A stretch of DNA of 64,000 bases from Corydoras sp. C115. Lineage: Eukaryota; Chordata; Actinopteri; Siluriformes; Callichthyidae. Made by a program: the position numbers and the translations under genes. The DNA is taken from assembly GCA_019802505.1 (NCBI GenBank), contig JAFMOC010000031.1:786001-850000 (forward strand), read 5' to 3'. This document shows positions 23,001 through 35,130 of the stretch, in pieces. Position 1 is the first letter of the stretch. Each line of letters opens with the position of its first letter. Under the pieces are notes generated by a model. The model did not search any database and was not told the DNA's origin. It saw nothing but the letters and a program-made list of their open reading frames with translations.

Positions 23001-26000
23001 GTTCAATTATTTCAAGACACTCCTGCATATCAGTGCACTGTTCCATCTTAATTTTTTTGTCCCATGCATTGTATTTTATAGTACAGGATTCTTTTAATAT
23101 ACTCTCATGTAATTAATCTTCTGTCCTAATTTATCTTCCTATGTGCTCAATTATCTGAAGGTTCTCTCAGAAAGCAGTACTTCCTCACGCGGGACAGCTT
23201 ATCGCCTCTTTCCGTCATGTCCCCGCCAGTCCTGTGAGATGAAGTCCGGCGGACTTGGTACGTTGTTAATAAATCATTAAATCTATAGGCAGGAGAAAAA
23301 AAACTGGGTCATGTGGAATCTCATGGTTATAAATGTACAATTTCTTTATTAGCCCACTCAGATGAAGAGTGAGCTCAAATTGGCTTCCTGTTCTTGTTGC
23401 GCTGCCAGTTGCGGCCTAAATACTGTTACTGGCAGCACACATAGTGTTATTACTGGCTGTCCTATTCCTGTCCTGTGCGCTGTGCTGCGGTGCTGAGGTT
23501 ACATTCACAGCCGAGATCTTTAAGGAGTAAAACAATGCAAATGGACAAGGCCTTGTCTTAAAGTATTGTGTTCACAGTGTACACAGAGCTTAGGTTAGGG
23601 TTCTGCTGCTACAGATGCCCGGTGGTTATGTGGAACACCAGAAAGAATTAACTAACATATTTATGTGATTCATGAATCACATAGCTTAAAGTTTCCATTT
23701 TTTTAAGTCTTGTGTAATAAAGTCTTCTGAATCTCTTAATGGTGTAAAACTCCAGATTATATTATTGCTGGATGTTTGTTGCTGCTCTGATGTAAGGGTT
23801 CATCCCAGGATTATAGTGTCAAGACAGGTTAAGAAAAATAAGGAGTCATTCCACCTCAAAGACACTATTTATTTTCTATTATTCTCTATGAAGTCTTTGT
23901 GACGTCCTGGACAAGACTTTGAGAACAACAAAAATAAATGCAACTGTCGAGGAAATTAATATTTATAAAGTGATGAGTCAGTCATCATTTTGTGGAAGCA
24001 TTACCACTGTGAGTGAGCACTACAATTAAAGCTAAAGCTAATCCAGTGAAATACAAGTGAGTCTCACATATTTTGACGTCTTTATGGACATTTATTAAAG
24101 TGAGAGGCAAAAAGACGCACGTTTAAAGCTGTTTGCCTGAAGGTGACTGCATTGTTAGTGCCTTTGCGATATGAATATACATAATCACCTCGTTCAAGAA
24201 GTTTGTCATGTCTCCTGATCTTGGATCTGGGTTTGAGTGTTCTGAGTGCTCGCTTCTGTTTTCTCTGTGCTCATCGCTTTGCTCGATAGCCCCGCCCATT
24301 TGCATTCTGCCATTTACTTTTTTTTTTTTTTATATTCACACTCATTACAGCGTGCCCTATTGCATAATTATATATTCTGAATTATTATGAACAGTTACAT
24401 TTCAGCTAATAGGTGAAGATTGTTTTTCTCGTGAAATCCAAATCACTAGTGTACATATTTTGGCCAAAATATTAGATACATCTACAAACAGCAGTCTGTT
24501 GTTGTTGTTGCATTAATGAGCTCTAGGATGCACACCGTGTAAAGAATAATGTAGTGCTGTATTAAATTAATTTAAGAATAAAATCATACACAGTGACAAA
24601 TATATGTTGTATTGAGCAGAGTTATACAAATATAGAAAGTTCTGCCCCATAAACTAAATGTGTTCATTGTACTGGAATCCACATAATCCCCACTTTGCAG
24701 AATGAAAACTAATTTAGAGTAAATGAAGGGTGCTTGCGTTTTGATTGTATAATTGTAAAACCTACTGAAAACAATGCCCCGTGACTGCTGTGTTTGCATA
24801 GTATTCAGATATTCATGACTGGCCATGTATTTGATTGTTACTACACAGTTCAGTGTAAATCTGTATTAGCAGTGTGTGTGGTATTTGTGTGGGACAATGT
24901 GCATGCTGCACCTGGTTTGTCGCTAACACCAGGGTAAAAATAAATGACAGCCTGGGTGACACCAGCTGCTGGCAGAGTATGAGGGCTATTTAAAATGTCC
25001 CAGAGGGCAGGATGCTTTAAGCCTCTTGAGTTTCAATTCCTTAGTGTTTATTTGCCGTGTAAACGTCCAGTGCAAACATTAACTGTATGATACGATACTG
25101 TGACACCGAGTCCGATACGGGCTGCCTATGTGCAGGACTGAGGAGATTTGCTTCCAAGCAGAGATGGCTTATCTTCAGAATAATAAATTTTTAAAAATGC
25201 TTAACGTGTCTCGAGTAAAACCTTTGCCTGAGCTGGCAACCGTGACTTCATTACTAAAAACTAACCATTGCCACCCCTTTCCCCTTCCACTATATGGTCT
25301 CTCCCACCCCTTATAGGGTCTCTGTTCACTGGTCTCTTCAGTTCCACCTTCCGGGGGGTGTCATCCAGTGCCCCCAACCTTCGCGAACTGGCCCGAACCC
25401 AGCGCAAAAAAGCCACCTTCCCACAGAGGCGGGTCAGTAGAGATGGTATGTCCCCTGCCAGCCCACTTCATCTTCATTCTGTGCCGATCAAAAGAACACA
25501 GTTCCTTGCCTATCCATCGGTTTCTGCTTCTCTCTGCAATCCTCATTTCCAAGTCGATCATCTCCACACCGCTCTGTCGATGAGGACCCTCTGTGTTCTT
25601 GCGCAGTTGTGCTCAGAGGACCTCGGTCTCATCGCAGCCTTTAATCTTAATCGCGATCCCCTCTCGTGTCGACTGACTTCACTGATCTAGACCTCTGTTC
25701 TGCACCCTGTCTTCATTTTCCCAACTCCAGATTCTATGACCACACCCACTAACAGCCAATCAGTTCAAAGTCTAATGATTTATGCCTTGGTTTTTAATTT
25801 TTTTTTTTTTATCTCGGCGAATCTTACCCCTAATTGTAACCAACACCTGGTTTGAGTTTGTGAAGTGATTGAGTTAATGGAGGTGAGGTGCATGTGTGCT
25901 TGAGGACAGTACATATCTGTATTCAGATTCCACTTTATTCTTCTGCACTTTTATAGCATGAACTTAATTTGTGGTCTGCATATCCCCTCTTTTTACCTCA

Positions 26001-26922
26001 AAGACAAAATTAATGTTTTAAATGTTAGAACTGGGTGAGTTTGTTGGAATGTGTCAGGCTGAATTTGAACTTTTTATAAGGATTTGGTTTTACTTTGCAT
26101 TTTTATCTAAACTCATTTATTCTTCTCGTGATTAAACTATGTGCTGAAATCCATTATGATGTAATGATGGTCGTAACTGTCCATAGTAAAATCTTTATAG
26201 ATACCCAAATCATGACCCTGAGCAACAGCCCTTTTGATTTGTCTATAAATAATCAGATGCACTGATTGTCTTCCTTTAAATAGACTTTTTAATGTTGTAC
26301 ATAAGGTTTTGTCCACAGGGTGTCGCTATAATGTACAAAATCGACCATGTGTAATATTATGCACAAAAAATTGCCATGTCATTCTGTTCTTTGGGAACAA
26401 AAGGTGAGGAATAAGACGATTTACATCCTACAGGCTTTATGCTAAATATGTACACACCGAGCCTCCGTTCTCACACAGGGCACAGCTGCATCGCTATGAC
26501 ACCGTGCTTTTCTTTCCTCAGAGTTGCTCTCAATGCCGGCTGTAAAGAGGTTTTCTGTGTCATATGCCAGACATCCAAGTAATGGTATGTCGGCCGTTTG
26601 CGTCCGTGTGCCCTTGTGTAATCCTTGCATGCCCTCTGCGGGTCGTTCTGTGGTAGTAGGCGGTTAATGTAATGACCTCGATTTGATGCTTTGTCCAGCC
26701 TGTTTCCAGCATCCCAATTAAATTTGGATTCACCACCCACACGATCACCCTTTGGGTTTAATTCACTCCCACTGGCTCACTAATTCCAGTCTAGATTCGG
26801 CATAAATGCATGTCAACATACAGCACACGCACTGTATGGACAAGAGTATTGGAACACTCACAATAAGAGGTGCATACTAATACATTTACATACTAATACA
26901 TAGACACAGACACACATATGTA

Positions 26923-26954
<32 letters not shown>

Positions 26955-27433
26955 GTACAACACACTAACCAAGAAAAAGCCTGCATTGAAATGTGATGCA
27001 GCAAATACTTTGAATTGTAACACACTACAACAGAAAACACATAATGCTCTTTTACAAAATTATAAAAGCAAAATCCATGCAGTTTGTCTTCATGCTCTTA
27101 AGTAAGAAAACTAAGCAGCACTTCCCTGCTCACACATTGTGGTTAACGTCCTCAGGCTCTCTGCTTGGTGAGGCTGGCATACAGATGATGAAAGGAAACA
27201 TATGCCATTTCAATTCAAACCCAGTGTTGTATCACGAATAATCTCTGACAGACAGCATTGTTGGGATTCTCCATCTGCTGCTGTTTGTGTATGATTAACT
27301 TGCAAAGTGGCTTCGGCAACAGATTGTGTGATGAAGTCCGTGTTCATCTTTTTCACTTTCTTTCAGCTACTTTGTGTTCGTTTGAAGTGTTTTGCTGAGT
27401 ATCTGTTAAACACGTCGGGTGTTTGGTGGAAGT

Positions 27434-27475
<42 letters not shown>

Positions 27476-30400
27476 TAGTTATTTCATAGTTCGTGCTTAT
27501 TACATCCTAAGTTATCCAGATACCTGTTGACATTAATAACATTTGATTTGGCTCTCAGTAAGGCACAGCGTGTTCCACAGCGACAGTGTAAATCAAGACG
27601 GGGTGCAAAGAGCCAACGGCAACTTGTCAACCAATTTAATAGGACAGTTTTACAGGGTGGTGAATTAGCCCAAGGCAAATATTAGTGCATTCAGTCTTGT
27701 AAAGTCTCTTCTCTGCTCAGGTTCATAAAAAAAACTCTATAGTAAATCTATTACTTCAGTGGGAAATGTTTGGAACCCATCCGAAATCTAAAACCACCCA
27801 TGTCTCCAGTGTAACCATACTGCTCTGCATTCTCGACCCAGTAGCTTTTTTAGAAAACTATTTGTTTAATGGGCGGCACGGTGGCTTAGTGATTTAGCAC
27901 GTTCGCCTTTCAGCACTAGGGATTCCCGGATCGAATCCCCATCTGGGTGGAGTTTGCATGTTCTCCCCGTGTCTGCGTGGGTTTCCTCCAGGTTCTCCGG
28001 TTTCCAAAAACATGGATCAAGTCAATTGAGTTCTCCAAATTGCCCCATATAGAGTGTGTATGCGTGCGTGTCTGTGTGAGTGAATGTGTGCCCAGTGATA
28101 GATTGGCGCCCTGTCCTGGGTGTGTCTGCCCAGCGCCCGAAACGTTCTCCCCTGGATGGACATGGGGAACCCCACTGCGACCCTAATATAGGATAAAGCG
28201 GAAGATAATGAATGAATGAATGAATGAATGAATATTTGTTTAATAAATTCTACCTTTTGGAAATGTTTTCAACTTAATCTTACGTATAAAAAAACTTTTA
28301 AAATATGTACAATCTGAATCAGAGGTTCATCTTTAGATTAGTAGTTAGCACATTTGCAATATGATTTACACTCTATATAGTGCACTAGATCCACTTAAAA
28401 CTTAAAGTGTTTATTATTTTTTAAAATAATATGTTTTCAGATTGAACAATTTTCTTCGTTTTACTGAATTTATTTTGGAAAGAAAACCAGGCGACATGTT
28501 CTGGATAATCTGGACTTAAATCAGCATTAATGTCTCTATTTGGACAAGGTTGTGCACTTGCTGTTTCTGGTGCCACTATTTTTATTTTAGACATGTTAAT
28601 TCATGGCTTGATTGTTGTCATGCTTGTAGATTTAGTTTAAAAAGCTCCAGAGTGGTTATTAACTTGTCTCCCTTGCTGAGTCACTGCGCTGGAAATGAAG
28701 TGATCTGAGACAGCCAACCGAGCCGAGTCGGTGGTGTCTCTCTGTGCTGTGTCCTCATCCTCCATATTTCCTCTGCTTGCTTTTTCCATGTCCCTCTTCA
28801 ACTCTGACTGTCTCAAGTCCCATCGTTATTTTCCCTTCCTTATTGCTTTCCCTCATTTTCTAACACTCCCAGATCTGAGGTTGATTTAGCCCCTTAATTA
28901 CAAAACCTTTCACCCCCACATGGCTGCTTACTGGCTGTGGTTTAATTGAGAACCCTTTAACTGCATTTCCGATCGATACTTTACCACTAATATTGCCACA
29001 TTAAATTTTTCAGATTTATTCCATGTGCCTTAAATATCTTTGAGGGGGTTTCATACATATTAGGAGAATTTTGGCATCTTTTCTTTTCACTCTGTGCTGT
29101 AGTAGTGTTTCGTAGCTGTACAGGTCTGTGTTACTTTCAGCTCGCCTATGAAAATGCTTCTGTGGAGCTGGCATATGGTCAAGAGTACAGCAAAGTGAGG
29201 GAATAAAGTCGTATTTATTAAAAAGAAAATCCATGTGGATAGTAGGGCATAGTGACGAATTAAATAATACACGTTTTACTGAAAACATGTCTCACAGTGA
29301 GCTAAGTTTCAGGATTGGAAAGAGAATTATTATTTTTATTATTATTAAAACTAATATCAGTATTCAACAGGTTCTACACTTCAGTACAATGTGACAGTAA
29401 TGCAAACCTCATCAAAATCAGTCAATACAGAATAATAACCGTGACGCCCCAAATTAGAGGTGATCCAAACAAAGCATATCTCAAATAATAAGAAACTGCT
29501 CATCCACACTGAGGTTTATAGTTTGATTTTAATTAAACATGTGTTTCTGTTATGACGGATAAAGAGTTATGAAAAGATCGATGACTCCAGCTGACGGATG
29601 ACATCCTGAAATGGGTTTTAAATAGCTTGTTTTGATGTTCAATGCCTCTGTGCTGCAGGGTTTGAAGGTTGCTCCATGGTGCCCTCCATTTACCCGCTTG
29701 AGACTCTGCACAACTCTCTCTCACTGAAGCAGGTGGACGAGTTCCTCAACAAAGTGTGTGAAAGCCGGAGAGAGACCCTCGTCAAGTCTTTAAAGTGTAA
29801 GACAAGGCAATGCTTTGGTTAAGAAAAAGATTTTAAATAATCAATTAACATTATTAGGGCGGCACGGTGGATTAGTGGTTAGCACGTTCGACTCTCAGCG
29901 CTAGGGATTCCCCGGTTCGAATCCCCATCTGGGTGGAGTTTCCATGTTCTCCCCGTGTCTGCGTGGATTTCCTCCGGGTTCTGCGGTTTCCTCCCACAGT
30001 CCAAAAACATGGATCAAGTCAATTGAATTCTCAAAAATTGCCCCATATAGAGTGTGTCTGTGTGAGTGAGTGTGTGCCCAGCGATGGATTGGCGCCCTGT
30101 CCTGGGTCTATCTGCCCAGGGCCCATTCTCCCCTGGATGGGCATGGGGAACCCCACCGCAACCCTAATAGAGGATAAAGTGGAAGATAATGAATGAATGA
30201 ATGAACTAACATTATTCAGTCTTGTATTTGAGACTTACTTTAGAACCCAATACTAGGGTTGCAGGGGGGGGGGTTCTCCATGCCATTCCGGTGGAGAATG
30301 TCCATCAGTTGTATTTTGTGCAGTGCAGTGCACATGCTTATTACCAGACTTTGTTGAATGCATGATTCTGATTGGTCAGTTGCAGCAGTTTTATATGGAA

Positions 30401-30522
30401 GCTTCAGGTGCTGACCAGTGAATATGCTTTCCTCCTTTTAAGCTCTCTCAGCCATGTTTGACTCACAGATCCAATCCACCGCAGAGCCAGAAAGTCTGGA
30501 GACTTCAAGTCAGCCTTTATAG
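14752..30522 (+). CDS. ppip5k1: Diphosphoinositol pentakisphosphate kinase 1 (VIP1 kinase/phosphatase)
   Basis: PPIP5K makes inositol pyrophosphates: its kinase phosphorylates the 1-position of IP6 and 5-IP7 (giving 1-IP7 and IP8), and its phosphatase domain removes these groups. It is cytosolic. 28 coding exons join in phase: 14752-14910, 15311-15506, 15595-15685, 15769-15854, 15978-16132, 16216-16317, 16401-16562, 16645-16766, 16911-17012, 17120-17206, 17284-17359, 17653-17762, 18660-18745, 19114-19239, 20501-20622, 20716-20898, 21070-21211, 21289-21512, 21598-21725, 21921-22035, 22123-22230, 22559-22675, 22787-22924, 23161-23257, 25317-25445, 26522-26584, 29659-29796, 30443-30522, giving 1147 residues plus TAG. 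The tail (SPLVRNRKAGSMEVLSE, MPAVKRFSVSYARHP, GFEGCSMVPSIYPLETLHN) and the map1a neighbour favour PPIP5K1 over PPIP5K2. Start: ATG at 14752; the in-frame ATG at 14761 is a possible alternative. Confidence 0.96.
15170..15245 (-). repeat. tRNA-like retroposon fragment
   Basis: On the minus strand it reads GCACGTGGCGCAGAAGTTAG, then CACTTCTGCCTCATAGTTAG and GGCCTGGGTCCCAGGTTGAG, resembling the tRNA-like head (box A, loop, box B) of fish retroposons. It lies within a ppip5k1 intron. Confidence 0.5.
17120..22675 (+). CDS. ppip5k1: ppip5k1 histidine-acid-phosphatase-like domain exons (10-22)
   Basis: The domain opens with the RHGDRTP signature (residues about 403-409) and includes [123 protein letters not shown] and YMTQIVIMLYED. 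All junction phases agree. At the exon 17/18 junction the sequence reads KSAKLQLYHSE where PPIP5K2 has KSSDIQLYHSE, a small difference created at the splice site. Confidence 0.95.
18454..18473. repeat. TA microsatellite
   Basis: (TA)10-type tract preceded by a short GT run, in a ppip5k1 intron. Confidence 0.85.
18965..19073 (+). repeat. Retroposon tail, copy 1
   Basis: CTTTCTGTGGAGAGGTCAGA through GTACCATGTATATCTACGCA and GTGACGAATAAACC, ending in (TGATTC)n. The same 90-base unit occurs inverted at 33895-33987. The short-repeat tail marks the 3' end of a non-LTR retroposon. Confidence 0.75.
19421..19462 (+). CDS. ppip5k1: Candidate 42-base cassette exon in ppip5k1
   Basis: Inside the intron between exons 14 and 15 there is a T-rich tract, an acceptor (TGTACATTAG) and a donor (TACTGTG then GTAAGAAG). 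The 42 bases between are open in the required phase 1 and would add 14 residues (DKRRSLGCESPTYC) between YPGGQ and GDYAGFPG in the phosphatase domain. I know of no such insert in mammals. This is inferred from splice signals only. Confidence 0.35.
22787..30522 (+). CDS. ppip5k1: ppip5k1 C-terminal tail exons (23-28)
   Basis: The less structured tail includes EPDRALLGEHPN, KSPLVRNRKAGSMEVLSES, LFTGLFSSTFRGVSSSAPNL, ELLSMPAVKRFSVSYARHPS and GFEGCSMVPSIYPLETLHN, and ends SLSAMFDSQIQSTAEPE...SSQPL, stop. Human PPIP5K1 continues for some 300 further residues of SQPCQ-type repeats that are absent here. The last intron borders are large (2.1 kb, 1.1 kb, 3.1 kb), the last of these having taken up a SINE. 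Confidence 0.92.
23258..25316 (+). other. ppip5k1 intron 24
   Basis: Two kilobases without supported coding sequence. Ordinary AT-rich intron; contains a T-run near 24319-24332. Confidence 0.7.
27435..27474. repeat. Poly-T tract (40 T)
   Basis: Uninterrupted T run in a ppip5k1 intron. It may be the poly-A end of a minus-strand retroposon, but no element body is recognisable next to it. Confidence 0.9.
27871..28232 (+). repeat. tRNA-like SINE, copy 2, with 12-bp target duplication
   Basis: Starts GGGCGGCACGGTGGCTTAGT, contains TGGAGTTTGCATGTTCTCCC and GCCCCATATAGAGTGTG, and ends in (ATGA)n. TATTTGTTTAAT flanks it at 27859-27870 and 28233-28244. Confidence 0.93.
29856..30206 (+). repeat. tRNA-like SINE, copy 3, with target duplication
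   Basis: Same family as at 12467 and 27871, inserted in the last ppip5k1 intron only 60 bases after exon 27. Flanking duplication TAACATTATT at 29846-29855 and 30207-30216. Confidence 0.92.
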
Positions 30523-31995
30523 TGTGAGTATCTCTGCAACCATTACGGACATTTAAAAGTCATCCATCATTCCCATCACCTCTACCTCCCTGTGCCTGGA
30601 GACTAAAACCGTTCAATATATGCAGCATTCTTGATCGCCTGCCACTGGAGAAAAATACAAAGAAGCCAGTGTGCTGTCTTTAAACTAGAAGAATCCTTTC
30701 ACATACTGACTTCAGTGCTCGGTCTCTCCTGTCTTTAACAGAAACAGGAGCATAGATAGGACCTGGTTCTTTTGACTTGCAGAGTGGTTTAATTAGTTGT
30801 TTTAGGTGTATACTGTGCAGACATGTCGCAGAGCGAGGTAAACCATGAATAGTTTGCAGTTTTGGGGTTTGATCACATTTTTTTATCCATTGGTATTTTT
30901 TTTTTGACTCATTAATTCATTAGTTCTTTTTTTATTTTTTTTTTTTTAATTTAAAAAATAAATATTTGTACATGGTATATAATCAGAAAGCTATAATCAA
31001 CTGATTTATACCCCTTTCTATTTGCAGATTCCAGTGTGGGACCTTCATCATGAGTGTTCTTTATCAGTTGAAAAGAAAAACTTCTGTATTGATTTAATTT
31101 CCAGACCTGCACTGATCCTTTTTATGCCCGTTCATGTCGATCTGAGATCAGCTTTCAAATCTTATGAGTTATGTTGAATACTCTTTCTATTGCTGCTGTA
31201 TTTAATTGTTTGCACTTATTGCATCTTGTCTTGTTGTACCAGGCCTGTATGGCATTAGATAAAGCCTCACTTGGCTGGCAGCCAGCTAAACACTGAGTCT
31301 GGTAATTAGTTGCACTTTTGTACCACTCTACTTTTCAGGAGTCAGATTTAATTATGTCCTCGCAGACTAGTGGACGACGAGGCCACTGGAATACACACCA
31401 GTCACTGTTCTTTCTTTCAGCTGATTGCAGTTTCCACATCTCGTCACCGCAGAGCAATTTTATTGGACAAAGGAATGTCATGCTGAGACAGCCAATTGCA
31501 TGGGTACCTCCCATCAGGCTGAGTGTGGACGAGCTGGCGTCCTTTTCTGCTGCACTTGCCATACAGCTGAGTCATGGTACCAGTAAATATAAAACGACAT
31601 GGAAACTGAAAATAATGCCACAGGCAGTTGATTCAGCTCAAATGTTTAGATTTTTTTTTTAATGGTTTAAACTTTGTTCTATATTTTTAAGCAAGAGTCA
31701 CAATGTAACTTTTACTGATGGAGAAATTATTTGTATGGCATCATATTGATAATATAAAATATTATGATGAGGATATGAAAAGATTTTGGCACCAGTGCCT
31801 TAATTGTACTGCAATCATTTGGTGGCTTTTACTGAACTTTACAGCCAGAACAGATTTGCTACCTCTGTAGTGCTTATCTAGGTTGTGAATGTTTATGATC
31901 TGCTGTCATTTCCAAAGATACTGCCAGTATGAATTTGATTACATTTATATTGCTGAATGTCTTTGTTGAGTATTACATAAATAAAACTCTGGAAA
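30523..31995 (+). other. ppip5k1 3' untranslated region (probable)
   Basis: After the TAG there is a donor-like TGTGAGTA, and an acceptor-like TATTTGCAG at 31019-31027, so part of the 3' UTR may be spliced out. No further coding sequence is supported; the open frame at 31318-31662 has no recognisable protein character. Confidence 0.45.
31980..31985 (+). terminator. Probable ppip5k1 polyadenylation signal
   Basis: AATAAA followed within 20 bases by a T/G-rich stretch (GTTCTTTGATTCTTGTTTT), 1.46 kb after the stop codon and before the repeat-rich spacer. Confidence 0.5.
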
Positions 31996-32310
31996 AAGTT
32001 CTTTGATTCTTGTTTTATGGATGAACCAGTGCATGACTCCCCAAAACTTTCAGTTTCAAACTATCAGGGCTCTCCATTTAAAACCTCACGTGCTTACGGA
32101 GGACCAGGGGTGACATTACGGGGCCTGAATACTCATTTCTTATCCAACAGAAATAAAGAACTTTTCTGATCTGTATCACATGGGGGTCAAAATGGAGACC
32201 TTTATTATTAATAATAATAATAATAATAAAAAGTGAGATATTTCTTGGTAACCTATTTTTTTCCCTTTTTATTCCACATCTGGGATGTGTAGGGTACTGG
32301 AGCTTATTTT

Positions 32311-32657
32311 CATTCATTCATTATCACCCGCTTTATCCTCTATTAGGGTCGCGGTGGGGTTCCCCATGCCCATCCAGGGGAGAACATCTCGGGCGCTGGG
32401 CAGATAGACCCAGGACAGGGCGCCAATCCATCGCTGGGCAGACACTCACTCACACAGACACACTCTATATGGGGCAATTTGGAGAATTCAATTGACTTGA
32501 TCCATGTTTTTGGACTGTGGGAGGAAACCGGAGAACCCGGAGGAAACCCACGCGGACATGGGGAGAACATGGAAACTCCACCCAGATGGGGATTCGAACC
32601 GGGAGTCCCTAGCGCTGAGAGGCGAACGTGCTAACCACTAAGCCACCGTGCCGCCGC
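32311..32657 (-). repeat. tRNA-like SINE, copy 4, with 12-bp target duplication
   Basis: Minus-strand copy: (ATGA)n tail at its left end, box A-like CTTAGTGGTTAGCACGTTCG at its right end. GGAGCTTATTTT flanks it at 32299-32310 and 32658-32669. Confidence 0.93.
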
Positions 32658-32805
32658 GGAGCTTATTTTGCCACCAATAATTATAACTTTCAGTGATATA
32701 TCTTTTATGATTTCAGTTTTTTGCCATAACATTGTAAATTGAAAGGCCTAAAATGAAATGTTAATCGCTGTGTCAACTAAATCTTTTGAAATATATTTTA
32801 ATTGT

Positions 32806-33100
32806 GGGCGACATGGTGGCTTGGTGGTTAGCATGTTCACCTCTCAGCGCTGGGGATTCCCGGTTCGAATCCCAAACTGTGTGGGTTTCCTCAGGGTTCT
32901 CCAGTTTCCTCCCAGAGTCCAAAAACATGGATCAAGACACACTGCTCCAAATTGCCCCATATAGTGTGCTTGTGTGTGTGTGTGAGTGTGCCCAGATTTA
33001 GACTGGCGCCCTGTCCTGAGGCCAGCGCCCGAAACGCCCCCCCCCCCCCGCGACCCTATTAGAGGATTAAGCGTAAGATAATGGATGGATGGATGGATTT
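32806..33100 (+). repeat. tRNA-like SINE, copy 5, older and shortened
   Basis: GGGCGACATGGTGGCTTGGT head and GATAATGGATGGATGGATGG tail, with internal losses and a run of C near 33038. It has more differences than the other four copies and no clear target duplication. Confidence 0.85.
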
Positions 33101-33894
33101 GCCATGAGTCGATTCTTCAATTGTGCGCATTAACAAATACGAGTCGAATAGAAAGAGTCAAAGTGATTCGTTACGCGGCCCACAAACCCACGTCAGCACT
33201 TTTCAGCAGATCTGATAATAAAATTAAATCTTTAAATCTTATAGCTCGCTGTTTTTTAATCGAGTGAGAAGATAATCACAAGTTCTCAGTCAGCAAACGT
33301 TTTTTTACAAAAAAAAAAAAAAAAAAAACGTAAAAATTCAAGTAAACATCCCAGAAACGATAGCGAACTCGAACATGTGAGCCAATTAATTTAATTAAGG
33401 ATTAAACTAAGAAATTACATCTGAAGATAAACTTTCACACGCGTCATCCTCTTCTAATGGTGAGTATTTACTAAAGATAACTTTATGTGAGCATCAGCAT
33501 AATGTCTATTTGAAAGTGGACAGGTTTGATTGAAACGGTTTATTAGTATAAATATTATCTAAATATTTATACTAATATATTCACTATACGGGGTTTTGGC
33601 AGCTCTGCATATAAATAAACAAATACATTTCTTTTTTTACCTTTAGCACCGGCTTTTCTTGAGGTCACTGGTGATTGAGGGTAAGTTCTGTTAGTGTTTT
33701 ATAAAATGTGTTGTCCTTAATTCTTATTGTAGTAATTTAGTATTACCAGCTGTTTTTAATGTTGTTTACACAACTCTCTTGTTGTACAATACAAAGCTGT
33801 TGTCAATCACAATATCCTGATTTCCTGATTGTTAGGATGGTCCTTTGCTCCATGTTCTTCACTCGGTCTAAATTGTATTTTATCCAGTTTTAAT

Positions 33895-33987
33895 CAGAAT
33901 CAGATTTATTTGTCACATGCGTAGATATACAGTACATGGTACAGCCAGCAGTGAAATTCTTACCTGACCTCTCCACAGAAAGTTAAA
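33895..33987 (-). repeat. Retroposon tail, copy 2 (inverted relative to 18965)
   Basis: Reverse complement of the unit at 18965-19060 with few differences (GTCACATGCGTAGATATACA, GTACAGCCAGCAGTGAAATT, CCTCTCCACAGAAAGTT). Confidence 0.75.
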
Positions 33988-34723
33988 TTTGTTAATTTGT
34001 TAAGGCTAAGAAAAATAGAATAGAATAAAGATCAAATAAAAATAATATTTAACTATGTATATACACTGTGCAAATGGAATTATAATTCAGGTTTGTTAGT
34101 GTTCTTGAAATTAGTATTTTTAAATTTACAGTGTTGCAGTGAGTAATCACACTTGTATTCATTTCAATAATCAAAATACCTGGTAGCATTAAATATGCCA
34201 ATGATTTTTTTCTTTCCTTACTGTGCTTGTGGGGGTAAGATGGTATTCTCAGGAGCTCATTGAGCTTTGAACACTGTGATGACTCATGCTTTGCCCTCCG
34301 CTGTACAGAGTTACTATGGTGATGGGCTCTGATGCCCATTGACTTCTGTTGTGAAAGCATGGCTGAACACACGGCTGTGTTATGCTGTTGAAAGAGAAAG
34401 ACAAAGGCAATGTATTTGCAATACTACTCAGCCAGGTCCTGGCTGAAATCCAAACACTGATGTCATTGCCACTGCTTTGTTTTCATTCACTGAAGGAGTA
34501 CGAGTCTGCCAAACGGGCACTGGATTGCTTACAGCCATTTACCACGACCACGGTGTTTCTGTATTTAAACAGAGAGGGCCGCTTCACGTTTAAAATGTAA
34601 TTACATAACGAAGCTTTTATTGAAATTGAAATGTCTATAGTATGTGTATTACTCATGTTTACTGCAGTTATTTTACTTATTTCAAATTCATTTTGTTGTT
34701 TTCCTATGTATTATTCGGGTGTG

Positions 34724-34726
<3 letters not shown>

Positions 34727-34754
<28 letters not shown>
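34727..34754. repeat. CA microsatellite
   Basis: (AC)14-type tract in the intergenic spacer. Confidence 0.9.
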
Positions 34755-34758
<4 letters not shown>

Positions 34759-34849
34759 ACGCACACCAAGCAGCAGTTGTTTATTTAAATTGCGTGTGTA
34801 TAGAAATGGGAAATTGTGGTCTCATGTCAACTGATGGAGAACTTGCCAA

Positions 34850-35130
34850 ACCTTTACTGACACTAAACAGAGCATTTTCTTGTGTTGCATCTGTACAGTT
34901 AGGTATGCTTCTAAGAAATAAGGAGGAGTGAGGGGCTGGAAGAATGTTTGGTGCGCAGCTCCTATAGGCCGGGGTGAGACATACAAGGTGGAGAGAGTTA
35001 ACAGTGGTGATAGCAGCTACATCAGTCAGCACTTTGTGTAAATTTCGGTCTATGAATAAATTCTGTTCCTGCGTTGGATAAATCCCGTCTATAGTCCTCA
35101 TTGTGTCCCGGCGTGTGACAAACACATCTG
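34850..35130 (+). mobile_element. Possible LTR or retroelement end remnant
   Basis: A GC-richer block holds CTATGAATAAATTCTGTTCC, an internal polyadenylation-type signal, and ends near CCGGCGTGTGACAAACA, a shape seen at R/U5 of LTRs. No matching partner LTR or coding region is present, so this is weak. Confidence 0.2.

Larger units (their letters stand above)
26585..29658 (+). other. ppip5k1 intron 26
   Basis: Three kilobases without supported exons. It holds a TA/TG microsatellite (26917-26953), a run of 40 T (27435-27474), a full SINE (27871-28232) and AT-rich filler. Confidence 0.7.

Noticed and set aside
27947..28186. Short frames within SINE copies (also 29933-30196, 32343-32570, 32758-33001, 12572-12790)
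   Set aside because: Same peptide fragments recur because the SINE recurs; SINEs do not code for protein.
14752..30522. PPIP5K2 as the identity of the middle gene
   Set aside because: Tail blocks (SPLVRNRKAGSMEVLSE, GFEGCSMVP) and the map1a neighbour fit PPIP5K1 better, though the catalytic domains alone could not decide.
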